Origin: Acorus gramineus
Lineage: Eukaryota > Streptophyta > Magnoliopsida > Acorales > Acoraceae
Length of the DNA stretch: 64,000 nt
Direction of reading: 5' to 3'
NCBI GenBank assembly: GCA_030737835.1
Contig: CM060850.1
Coordinates: forward strand, 14,898,068-14,962,067
Part shown: positions 41,315 to 52,088 of the stretch, in pieces
How positions within the stretch are numbered: the first letter of the stretch is position 1
Layout: each line of letters begins with the position of its first letter
Translations under genes and position numbers: made by a program
The notes under the pieces: generated by a model
Database searches by the model: none
Told to the model about the DNA's origin: nothing
The model's input: the letters and a program-made list of their open reading frames with translations, nothing else

Positions 41315-42280
41315 TTTGACTGTTCCCACAACCCACAAATTTTATTATGCCTAATCCCACCACACTCTTTATAACAGGCATTTAAACATCTAATCCCACC
41401 CCCACCTCCCTTATTTCCCTAAAACCGACTACTCTCTCCTCTCTCCTCGTCTTCTTCTCTCTGCTCTCCCTCTCGTCCTTTCCCTCTCCTCCTCCTCCTT
41501 AGCCGATCTACAAAGTCACCGCTCCGCTCAATCGGATCCCTCTTTCATCCTTGTACACCGTTGGAGATTCATCAGGAGGAAACGAAAATCATCCCTGCAA
41601 ATCACATTGTAGGTAATCCATCATTCCTACTTCTTCTTGAATCATTTGAATATTAATATTATTGCTCAAATCTTGTTTTTAGGGTTTAGGAAAACTAAAA
41701 TGTGGATTGAAAGATTGGTTATTCCAAAAAAAGAAACTAGGGTTTTTCATTGGGCACCTAGGGTTTATGTTTAAATTGGATTGTGTGAGTTTTGGATAGA
41801 AACCTAGGGTTTTTCATAGAAACCTTGGGTTTATATTTGAATTGGACTGTGTTTAGGCTTCATCATGTGATTTCAAAGATTGGTTATTTCAAAAAAATAA
41901 AATAAAAAATAAATAAAAATAGGGGGGATTTTGGATGGAACCTATGTTTTTCATATAAACTTAGGGATTGTAATTGAATTGGATTGGTTTTATGTTCAAT
42001 AATGAAGATGAATTTATATATTTTGTTGTGTTGACAAGACTAATGAATTGAGTGGTGGTTCATGTCCATTTATAATTCACTAATCTTAAAAAAAAAAAAA
42101 TTCAATTGATTGAAATTAGAATGATTATGTTGTCACATATGTAGGGCATTACTTTTATAATGCTTAAATTTGATTCTTCTTAATAATGAACATTGTTTAC
42201 CCTTCTAGAATATCATTGGTTTTTTTTTAAATGCTTTTGCTCTATAGTTGAATGCCAATGTTCAATCCACCTTATGCAGG
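41315..42280 (+). promoter_or_regulatory. Leader of the PMD gene with a 5' UTR intron
   Basis: A C/T-rich stretch (41400-41500) precedes a likely untranslated first exon that ends at TTGTAG with donor GTAATC (41613). The acceptor TTATGCAG ends at 42279, directly before the ATG at 42281, so the 5' UTR intron would be 667 bp. This is inferred from splice signals only. Confidence 0.5.
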
Positions 42281-44957
42281 ATGGCCCCCAAACAACGCAT
42301 CCCTCAAACCGCCTCTCTTCGAAGACGTCAATCTGAAAGGTTGGCTAAAAGCGCACCTTCAACATCAATTGTCTCACATGCTCAAGAAGAAGAAGTGGAA
42401 GATGAAGTAGTAATGTCCGATGAAGAGGGACACGAGGTCGAAGAAGAAGAGAGACAAGATATTTTACCAGTTGACTCTGATGTAGATGAGGATAGCATAA
42501 GAGGTCCCTTTCTTGGTGGGCCTGAGACCAATGAACTCCTCCTGGACTACAGGCATCATATCGCATATCGTGTATGGAATGGCAAGGTATGTGTAACGTA
42601 ACAACTACTAATTATGTTAATCTGTTATAAAATAAATAAATTATTCACTCTATATATGTTCCACTTTTTTTTTTAGGGTGACCGATCATTGCGATGTCGC
42701 CAACCGGCCAAGACACTAGATAGCTGGGATTTGGAGAAGGAATCTCTAACCTTTACAGATCGAGTGAAACAAAGTGGGTTGTGGCCGCTGGCAATGTATT
42801 GCTTCAAGACACTTAATAATCCTTTAATCACTGCAATGGTGGAGCGATGGCACCCGGAGACAAATACCTTCCATTTACCATTTGGGGAGATGACGATAAC
42901 TTTAGATGATGTGGCCCAAATAGTCGGCATTCCAGTCATGGGGAAGGCGATAAATGTTTTGACCTCTTTAACCATTGACGAAGCCTCAGATTTAGTCAAA
43001 GGGTGCCTGAATTTGCCACTTCCAGTGATTATGGATGAGTTGCGAAGGTACAATGGTAATGCTGTTAGGTTGGTGTGGCTACGAGATAAGCTTGCTTATA
43101 AGTCTGCTGGGAAGTCGGGCGTGCAAATAGATTTTGCTGTTAGAGGTTACTTATTATTTTTGCTTGGCTGTACGTTATTCAGTGATAAGACCGGGTTCAC
43201 TATTCCGGTAGCATACCTTAGCCTTTTGGTTGACATAGATCGTACCGGTTCCTTTGGTTGGGGATCAGCAACACTTGCACATATCTACCGGCAACTTGGT
43301 ATTGCATCTCGAGCTAACTGCAAGCAAATTTCTGGTTATCTTACACTATTAGAGGTACGTAGACTTCATGTATTGATTCTATTTATTTAAAAGTTTGACA
43401 TATGCTTTTGGTTTTAAATCCTTCATCAACACTAGGGAATTTCTCTACCAAATTCACTCTCAACTTCTCTCTATAGGTCTGTAAGAGTGCCCTAGAAAAA
43501 AAAAATTGGTAGGATGTCACAGGATCCTGGTTTATCACCATATTTGAGCAGCCTAAAGACCTTGTGCTATATATATGTCCAAATTCTATGCCTTTCTGAA
43601 AAATGGGGATGGACTATTCCAACTTTTTTATTTTATTTGTTAAAAAAAAAAGAATATCAGTCTCACTATCAAATATCTATCAAGAATTATTGTCACATGT
43701 CATGGTTTCTATTTGAAAGGAAGAAAAGCGTGGATGTTATCAATAATGCAGGGACCACATAAACTACACAGGCAACGTTCAGATGTGGATAAGGGAACCC
43801 TTTTTTAAAGCTATGTGTGCATATCAAATCTTAAATAATGCGAATACATGTACTATCTACACTCATTGTAATATATACATCGTTAGAAATATTATACATT
43901 TCTATGAAATAGTTCATACAATTCATTGGAATATGCATATCATATTTTATAAAAGTATATATCTCATTATATGTGGCATGTTTTTTGGTTTTAAATCCTT
44001 TATCAAAAACCCTTTGCGTAGGTTTGGGTATATGAGCACCTCCTCTTTTTGAGCCCAGCACCCGACCCTACATACGACGATCAAACTCCTCGGTCTGATC
44101 GGTGGATTCGTAGTCGTAACATACCGGGGTTGCAAAAAAATTCTGTTGAAGTTATTCGTGAGCTCCTCGACATTGCTGCACCTGATCAGGTAGCCCTTGT
44201 CCAAAGCTTCTCATGTTTTATTTTTTATATTTTTATTTTTTTACCTAAAATCCACATTAACTTGAAACAATACATTGCGCAGGTTGATTGGGATCCATAT
44301 CGATCCGTCCGAGACCACAGACCACTCAGCGAGTTTACCTTCTTCAAAGGATGTCTTTGTATAAATTCTATTTTTGAGCCGTACATGCCTGACAGGGTAC
44401 TCCGACAGTTTGGGCACATTCAGACAGTCCCGAGATCACCAATTAGACCACAGAGAGTAGCAAAAAGGAATCGCTCCTCTACCGGCTATAAAGCAGAATA
44501 TGGTGGTAGTGTGGAACAATTGGAGCAATGGCATGATTCCGTCTTAAGTGTGGCTTCAAGGGGAGACAGGGTTTATCAATCATGGGATGCAGTTCCAGAT
44601 TACATCAAATGGTTTGAAAGAATGAGTCATAGATTCGTACAAAACCCGCATAACAGGAAATTGGCGCAAATGGCCTCTACATCCGATGTTGATACGGTAT
44701 ACTGTTGAATTATCCTTTATTTTTGGTGTAATTTGATTATACGAATTATTTCTCTTTTTTATATGGAACTTGTTCATTGGTAGCGTAATGCAAATGCCGT
44801 CCAATATCTTGAGTTGCTGCTGGATAAGAGGACAACTATCTCTGCCGCTCAATCCACGATCCGTGATGTTATTCATCACTTGAAGGATGGCACGCCACTC
44901 CCCGATGCACAAACTGTACAAAGGCGGTCAAAGCAAAGACACGATCGACACAGATGA
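42281..44957 (+). CDS. PMD (MAIN/MAIL-like) protein encoded by the MULE, intact
   Basis: Five exons, 42281-42586, 42677-43354, 44022-44189, 44283-44696 and 44784-44957, all joined in phase 0 with GT-AG introns, give an uninterrupted 579-aa protein. The start is the ATG right after the acceptor at 42279; the preceding frame has no conserved content. Residues 1-102 hold a basic K/R patch, then a strongly acidic stretch. The plant mobile domain covers about 105-500 and includes VERWHPETNTFHLPFGEMT (157-175), LDDVAQIVGIPV, VRGYLLFLLGCTLF, YLTLLE-VWVYEHL across the exon 2/3 junction, and DWDPYR. A basic C-terminus (RRSKQRHDRH) could be a nuclear signal. PMD proteins MAIN and MAIL1 act in the nucleus in gene and transposon silencing and genome integrity; what transposon-borne copies do is not known to me. 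The partner transposase is broken, yet this frame is not. Confidence 0.88.
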
Positions 44958-45224
44958 CCGAAGAATGATTCAAAGTACAGTCAATCCATGTGCCCCAATC
45001 AGAAAATTTCTTTTTTCTTGTTGGGAAAACTAAAGAATCAGTACATGTTTGTGAGTGAAGATCTTGTAAAATAGCCTCTCTTGAACTTCTGAACACTGAA
45101 TGTTTAATGTTATGAATCGTTGAATGTTGAAGTGTGATAAATGTACCAGTTATTTATATCTTTGTCATAATTGGAGTGTCGACTTCATGTATGTCGAGTG
45201 GTTGACAGCATTATTTAATTCTAT

Positions 45225-46375
45225 TAGGAGTATCGACAGGGTTTCGGTCGACATAAACGTCCCAGGTTGACGGGAAGTCTGTCGAGCATGATCACAAGAA
45301 ATGTCTTTGATTCTGTTTTGTGTATCGACGGGGTTTCTGTCGATCGGTATTTCCCAGGTCGACAGAACGTCTATTGTGGTGAATGACAACAGTTTTGGTT
45401 CTGTTTGGTGAATCGATAAGGCTTTTGTCAACATATGTAGCCCAGGTCGACAGAAGGTCTGTGGAGCACAATGACAACATGAGTTGGTTCTGTTTGGTGT
45501 ATCGACAGGGGTTCTGTCGAGCTATATAACCCAGGTCGACAAAAGGTCCGTCGAGCCGAATGTCAGAAATGGGTTGATTCTGTTTGGTGTATCGACAGGC
45601 GTTCTGTCGAGCTATATAACCCAGGTCGACAAAAGGTCTGTCGAGCCGAATGTCAGAAATGGGTTGGTTCTGTTTGGTGTATCGACAGGGCTTCTGTCGA
45701 GCTATATAACCCAGGTCGACAGAACGTCTGTCGAGCCGAATTGTAGAAATGGGTTGGTTCTGTTTGGTGTATCGACACGGCTACTGTCGATCTATATAAC
45801 CCAGGTCGACAAAAGGTCTGTCGATCCGAATGTCAGAAATGGGTTGGTTCTGTTTGGTGTATCGACAGGGCTTCTGTCGACCTGTACTACCCAGGTCGAC
45901 AGAAGGTCTGTCGAGTAGAATGACAACATGAGTGGGTTCTGTTTGGTGTATCGACACGGATACTGTCGATCTATATGACCCAGGTCGACAAAAGGTCTGT
46001 CGATCCGAATGTTAGAAATGGGTTGGATCTGTTTGGTGTATCGACAGGGCTTCTGTCGACCTGTACTGCCCAGGTCGACAGAAGGTCTGTCGAGCGCACT
46101 GGAAGAAATGGGTTGGTTCTGTTTGGTGTTTCGACAGGGAATCTGTCGATCTATATTTCCCAGGTCGACGGTATGTCTGTCGAAGTAAATGACAGAACAT
46201 GTTTTTGGTTCTGTTTGGTGCATCGACAAGGGTTCTGTCGACCGGTATAACCCAGGTCGACAGAAGGTCTGTCGAGCAAAATGTCAGAACATACTTTGAT
46301 TCTGACAGTTAATTCGACAGGTGTTTGGTCGACCTGTGTTTCCCAGGTCGACGAAAGACCTGTCGAATGGATTGT
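45225..46375. repeat. ~90-bp minisatellite, 13 copies, with paired TCGACAG/CTGTCGA hairpins
   Basis: The anchor CCCAGGT recurs at 45261, 45353, 45441, 45530, 45620, 45710, 45800, 45890, 45979, 46069, 46159, 46251 and 46342, a period of 88-92 bp. Each unit has two short inverted pairs, GTATCGACAG...CTGTCGA and GTCGACAGAAGGTCTGTCGA, around CCCAGG, and a TTGGTTCTGTTTGGTG spacer. The middle copies are most alike; the outer ones are diverged. The array lies between the 3' end of the PMD gene (44957) and that of the transposase-OTU gene (46715). The near-90 period keeps long frames open on both strands, which I treat as by-products. Confidence 0.95.
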
Positions 46376-46500
46376 CAGACTCACAAATTTTTGCCCCCAA
46401 GAATCAGATTCCATAATATAACATGAATCTAAACATATCCAGTTCCAAATAAGTGAATTATATACCACAAACCCAGAACATTCAGATTCATTTACACTTT

Positions 46501-46656
46501 ACAAAATTAGTCACATTATATGACATTTAGGCTATCTATACAAAATGAGTCACACTATGTGACTTTACACTGTCTATACAAAATGAGTCACATTATATGA
46601 CATGTAGGTTGTCTATACAAAATAAGTCACACTATATGACCTTTACGATGTCTATA
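46501..46656. repeat. Four ~39-bp tandem repeats with TGAGTCA and GTCACANTATRTGAC
   Basis: ACAAAATGAGTCACATTATATGAC-like units start at 46501, 46540, 46578 and 46617. Each contains an imperfect palindrome GTCACATTATATGAC, and two carry the bZIP-type motif TGAGTCA exactly as AATGAGTCACA. They lie in the predicted 3' UTR of the transposase-OTU gene. Confidence 0.85.
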
Positions 46657-46714
46657 TAATCAGTAAAATATTCTGTGACCTTCATAGAGTAGTTTACCAA
46701 AATGGAAGGCCAGC

Positions 46715-49614
46715 CTAGTCAATATCAACAACATCGGCCATTGCTATGTCAGTCCCTGCTAGAGCTTTGAATCGATCAATTCTTTCACTATATGGCGTTA
46801 CCCATGCACTTGCCACGTCAAGACGAAACCGATCCCATGATCTTGCCGCAGGAGGCAACGGAGCATCTGGTGTGAAATCCAAACCAACGAAGTGACATCC
46901 ATTTACATAACCAATTGGTAGGATTCGGTGGGCACTAATTGGAGGTGGAGGATCTCTTAGTGTGAAGAATGTCAGACATTGATGTTTTGAAATATGTACA
47001 ACCACAATTTTGTAAAAGGAGGCAATCACAAATCCCATGTCAGGCATAGACATCCAATGTTCTCTATCGGCAACTGAAGATTGACAACGCAGAGTCCTCT
47101 TCACCTCATCCACACGATCCAACCCATAGAACACCCTTGCATACTGTTCTTCGTGTTGCTCGATCTCAAACAGGAGATCATTCCTAACATCCCTCCAACC
47201 ATCGTTTGACATGCCCAAAAAGGATGCAATCACCGAAATCCACAATGACCATCCCCGATAACGTCATATACGTTTCTTATGAATGGGGATAGGAAAGGGG
47301 GGAATTCAGCAATGTATTTCTCGCTTTCGATGTTTCGATTCCGGAGAACCCTTCCCCTTTGCACTGCCATCTTCGGTCGTATGGTATCAGGGTTCAATTG
47401 TGAGCCCTTCTCGCTAATAACTGTATCAACTTTCTTTGATTTCTCAATTGACTGAAGAACATACTCAAAACCACTTGGAGATCTTTTGGTTGATTCTTCT
47501 ATTAATGCTTTTGCTCTTTGCTTTCCATTTTTCTTCCGGCCTCTTGTGTTCACCTTAGCAGTTGGCTCTAAAAGGAGCGTGTGGCAGATGGATCACTCAA
47601 TTTTTTCAAATATTTTTTAATCTCTTTTTGTTGGACAATGTTCCCATGAGTGAATCGTTTGAGGAGCATCTCAATTTCTGGGCCGATGTCAACCGAGTCG
47701 GTGAAGTCATCAATGAATGGAGTTATCCCAAGCTTTCGCCAAAATGGGTGAATTGCAGCAACGGGTATTGATCTACCTTCTTGCTTGTATTCACCAATCA
47801 TATGGGCGCACGGTAGTCCACAAGTTGTATACACTGCATGATCACAAATTGTGCTATCTGGGCCAACTCCATCACTCGCCTGTATCTCGTTCTGTAGCTT
47901 CTGAAGGGAATATATAGAGACTACGCCCACAAGGTCCTGGTACAGACACCCTCGATACCTGTGAGGGATTTTTGTTAGGCTCTCCTCGAAGGAGGCCCTT
48001 ATATCAGAAAATTGCAACTCCAAGAGATTATAGATGGTTCTCCAGGAGCTCATGAAATTGTGAACCGATGCTTGCAAATGTCTCTTTAGCTTAGCATGGT
48101 GACTCTCTATGCGATTTGTAGATGTGTTACCAAGGTGCATATGTCTGTCAATCCATGCAGAGACAAACCTTTCACGATGCTTATCCAACCAAGTTGCTTT
48201 CAAGTATGAAATCACTTTTGGATAACCAATGAATTCATCCTCTAGGGGTTGCAATTTTCTACAAAAATCAACCTCTGTCATTGCCTTCATCATTTCAGCC
48301 CATGCCCCCATAAATCTGTTCCATGTTTCTACTTCTTCAAACGATTTCCTACAGTTTTCACCACATTCTTTTCTATGTGCACACGACAAAGGAGGTTCAC
48401 AGTCGATGGAAATACCACAGATATAGCATTCATTAGACCGACCTCATGATCTGTTATGATTACCTTTGGGGAGGGGGATCCATCGAAGAGTGATTTGAAG
48501 CACTCCATCGCCCATGTGTAATTCTCTTCTTTCTCTGCCCGCAAATATACAAACGCAGCAGCAAATGTCCTCTCCATCGAAGTCACTCCCACTATCTCTA
48601 AGAGTGGTAACCTGTATCTGTTGGTCTTGTAAGTAGCATCCATCATAAACACAAGAGGGAATGCTCTCACTAGTTGAATGGAAGTGGGATGCACAAAAAA
48701 GATCTCTGACACAACCTCATCTTCATCATACACTCGATGTCGTTCAATATAACCATGCTCAAAAATCAACTTCATCAGCTGTTGCATCTGTGTACTCCCA
48801 CATGTTTCTCGAAGTCGTAATTTTGTTCGTGTGTTATATACATTCTTTATTGAACTCACATGGGTGGGATCTCTATTTTTCAAGTGCGTTAGGATATCGC
48901 GAGGACGCATGCCGCTCACTGACATTCCCTCTAGCACAGTGTATTCCTCCTCTAGAAGCTTCCCAGCAAATGAGTGGCCCTCGAAGTTGACGATGAGGGA
49001 ATGATTGTGTATACCACATAGAACTCTCAACGACCATCTCTCTGAGTGTTCAATAGCACGTAGCTTGAATAGACAACCACACTTCTTCGTATCGGTTCGA
49101 CGCTTCTTTATATCCTTCTTCTTGACGTCCTTTTTTCTTGGTTTACCGTCGTATTCCCCTCCTCTCTCACATATTAGATCCACTCGTGCTGATCTACGAG
49201 GGTTTGAGGTTTCCGACCGGCCAATTACTACTATGACACCAATGTTTCTACCAACACGTTTGACCCAATCAATTAGTTCAGCTCGGGTGTCAAAGACCTG
49301 AAAGAATGATAATACCCGTTACATTCATGTCACCTCCCATATTATATGGCTACACATTTCATCATAACATGTTACCAAGGAAGTGGAGTCATCGTTAACA
49401 TTACCAAGGGTGTGGAGAAATGCTCGGTGGTGTCAATGTTGGTGATCGCATCATTGGACATGGCCTCCATCGTGTTGGGGATGGACTCCTCGGCATCTTC
49501 AACAAATGGTATTAGATACTTCTGAAAACACAATAAACATGTCATTATTTTTTTGAATTATGAGTCTATGACGAATATATCTACGGAAGCATAAAGACTA
49601 ACCTCTTTATTCAT
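46715..49614 (-). pseudogene. MULE transposase fused to OTU-type cysteine protease, frameshifted
   Basis: Exons 49603-49614 (MNKE), 49405-49521 (KYLIPFVEDAEES...) and 46715-49297 (VFDTRAELIDWVKRVG...) join in phase 0. A FAR1-like DNA-binding region comes first, then the MULE core with D in VFMMDATYKTNRY, D in VIITDHEVGL and E in STNRIESHH, a SWIM-like CDHAVYTTCGLPCAH, and a C-terminal OTU domain with GDGHC (catalytic Asp and Cys) and CHFVGL (catalytic His). OTU proteases remove ubiquitin or similar tags; MULEs with a FAR1-like transposase and OTU domain are known in plants. Three frame breaks are visible: between 48329 and 48389, at about 47565, and at about 47236, where one base is missing directly after GDGHCGFR. 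Catalytic residues survive, so the breaks may be recent. Confidence 0.85.
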
Positions 49615-50485
49615 ACTTCAAAGCACTTGTGGTGGTTCTACAAATCAACGGTTGACCATAGCTCTATCATTTCAATACCTGTGTGAATATTTGATTGATA
49701 AACAAATTAACATGAATGGTATGTAAAGGCACAATGACACATGTTTAATGAATATAACTATGACCAAACACCACCAATACCCCTATAAATGCCACCTACA
49801 ACACCATGACCACTATCTCATCGAACATCACCATCCAATACTACCGCAAACCACCAAACCACAACCATCCCAACCAATACATGGCATATCATCCAAACCA
49901 CACATATGGCATATCACTCAAACAAACTATAAAACCACACATATCCATGGCCATCAACACTATCATAATCACCACCAATCACGTATAAATGTCCTACACA
50001 ATGACATACAAATAGAACCACCTCTAACACCATCACTACTACCATAACCCTAAACCCTTAAAATACAAACATGACCATTGCAACAAAAATCTAAACAATC
50101 ACCACCCATGCCACCATATCCACAAGAAAACACACAAACAAATTTTAAAAAAAATCAAACAATGAAGAATGGATACTCACCAAAGTGATTCTTTCAAGTT
50201 AGAGCATCTATTTGCACTCGTGAGAATCAATGAGGATCGGTTGGAAGGCCTTCGGGGTGTCACCGGAGGAAGTACACTGCACGACTGGGGATGTTGATGG
50301 CGGACGTTGCGGTCGACGGTAGATAAATGGGCGGGGAGAGAGAGGGCATGTGTTTGGGGGTTTTATTTGGATTCAGTTGGTGGGGATGGCATTCACACAT
50401 TTTTGAGTTGGTGGGGAGGGGTTGATTGGTGGGGTTAATGATAAAAAAGAGAAAACACATGTTATGCTTTATTATTTGGGTGGTT
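49615..50485 (-). other. Upstream region of the transposase-OTU gene, CCA/ATC-rich
   Basis: Contains the 5' leader and presumably the promoter for the minus-strand gene. A CACCA/ACCAT-rich stretch at 49748-50110 gives chance frames on the plus strand. No further gene is recognisable. Confidence 0.4.
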
Positions 50486-50525
50486 GGGGGGAAGATCAAA
50501 ATGGCTAGTGGTGTTGGAGGCACCC
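50486..50525 (-). repeat. Right terminal inverted repeat of the composite MULE
   Basis: Read on the minus strand it starts GGGTGCCTCCAACACCACTA and matches the left end in 33 of 40 positions. TAATAGGAT follows at 50526-50534. Confidence 0.9.
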
Positions 50526-50614
50526 TAATAGGATAAGCAACCTTTTTTTAAGTGCTGTGAGGATGGTAACGCAGTACATCAAGAAACATATGTACATTTT
50601 TTAATATTTATACA

Positions 50615-51143
50615 GGGGCGATAGGCTGGGCCCACCATTCCCCACATATATCATGTAGTCACCCCCTCATCTTCGTTCATTTTTTGTTCATCCCATTAAA
50701 TGATGGGGATTTTTTATTTTTAAAACAACACTCATTGAGTCAACAAGTGACTTAAAAACAGACCCGGTCAACAAGTCACTCAAAACTCACCCTTTTTTCT
50801 TCTCTTTCTCGCTCATTTGTTCCTCCTCCACTCGACAGACAATCCCTCTCCGTTTCTCACAAAACCCCCTCCCAACCGTCCCTCCCTCACAAACCTCTCT
50901 CTTTCACAAATACCCCTTCCTCTCTCACAACCGCCGGAGAGGACGCATCGATCACCAGAGAGGACGTGTCAATTGTCGGAGAGGACCAGATCCGATCTTA
51001 CGCGCTCATTAGAGATTTGTATGCGTTAGGGCTTATGTGATTTAGTGTTGTTTGATGATTTGAACGAATTTAGGGTTTTAAAATAATGATTTGTGAGGTT
51101 AGGGTTTATGTGAGTTAATATGTTTGGGGTTTATGTGAAGACA
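50615..51143 (+). repeat. Left long terminal inverted repeat of the FAR1-type MULE
   Basis: About 530 bp whose reverse complement is found at 59345-59589 plus 60662-60952. Shared landmarks are CCACCATTCCCCACATATAT, GACCCGGTCAACAAGTCACT, GGATCCGATCTTACGC-like sequence and TTATGTGATTTAGTGTTGTT. A second, internally truncated copy at 55581-56055 comes from the tandem duplication. Confidence 0.8.
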
Positions 51144-52088
51144 TGTTTGTGTTTAAAAAAAATGAATTTAATGGCCTGGACTTATTCTCCAATAAAAATT
51201 AAGGCCAGTGCCAAAATTTTAAGTATTTTTTCTCAACTCACACACTTTCTCTTTTTTCATTATTTTTTGGGAGGGGGGGGGGTGGTAAGGCTTTTGCCAG
51301 AGCAGATTGTATTATATGGATACAAAAAAAAAAAAAACTTTAATGTGAGTTGCATTGGGTCCTTATAAGGGCCAAGCATTTACATACATGGGAGGTAATG
51401 CAAGATTGCAGTCTGTTGTTTGTCACGACCCATCTTTGCAAGTGTCTCCGAAACTTGAACATAGTTCCTAAGGACTTTGATGTACTGAACCTGAAGCAAA
51501 GTGTATGTGTCCTTTCAACCCACACAAATAGAGCATATGACTTCAACAATTTGATTAATGGAGGGAGCTCATCACCTGTAGCATTACATTTACAAAGGAA
51601 AGCTCTAAACCAAGAGTACATTGCAGCTTGAAACCTCCCAAAAGAGCCACACATATAAAGTGCATATTTTATAGTTTTACACAAAGGAATGCCAGAGAAC
51701 AAGTTCGTTCAAGGAGTAATAAAACAAGTTACCCATTCCATACTTACATAAAGGAAAGCCAGAGAATAAGTAATGAAAAGAAACCCAGTGAAGAAAAATC
51801 AAACTTTCTCATAACTTGAATTCCATCAACTCTCTGCTGGTAACACAAAACCCATAAATTGAAACCCACAAAAGACCACAAATAAAGTAGTTTCTGAAAA
51901 ACAAAGCAGGTTTAGAGAGACAGAGTTCTATTAGGAATACATAACAGCATCAAACAACAATAACATCGATAGTATCAACAACATTGCGTTAAATGTCGTT
52001 AGATGTCGCATTCACATTTTGTGTGTCTTGTGCTAACCTTAAATACATCATGATTAATTAATACATCAAAATAATATCAATTTTAATA

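Larger units (their letters stand above)
41266..50534. mobile_element. Composite MULE carrying PMD and transposase-OTU genes
   Basis: The element proper is 41275-50525 (9.25 kb). It is flanked by the perfect 9-bp target duplication TAATAGGAT at 41266-41274 and 50526-50534, the length expected for Mutator-like elements. The ends are inverted: 33 of the first 40 positions match, starting GGGTGC. Inside, a PMD gene runs on the plus strand (42281-44957) and a transposase-OTU gene on the minus strand (46715-49614), converging on a ~90-bp tandem array (45225-46375). The convergent two-gene plan resembles maize MuDR (mudrA and mudrB), though the second gene here is unrelated to mudrB as far as I can tell. 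Confidence 0.9.

Noticed and set aside
42281-44957. Serine/threonine phosphatase 7 long form
   Set aside because: This is a common automatic label for PMD proteins; no phosphatase metal-binding motifs (GDxHG, GDxxDRG, GNHE) are present.
45225-46375. CRISPR-like array
   Set aside because: The regular spacing is superficial: the whole ~90-bp unit is repeated, not short repeats around unique spacers, and the setting is a plant transposon.
49748-50047. Plus-strand frame of 99 codons rich in His, Thr and Pro
   Set aside because: It arises from a CACCA/ACCAT-rich tract upstream of the transposase-OTU gene and has no domain.
51340-51702. Frame shared with 56127-56618, possibly a gene
   Set aside because: It is preserved only because the whole segment was duplicated; the translation has no recognisable domain and lies in the 3' part of the MULE.
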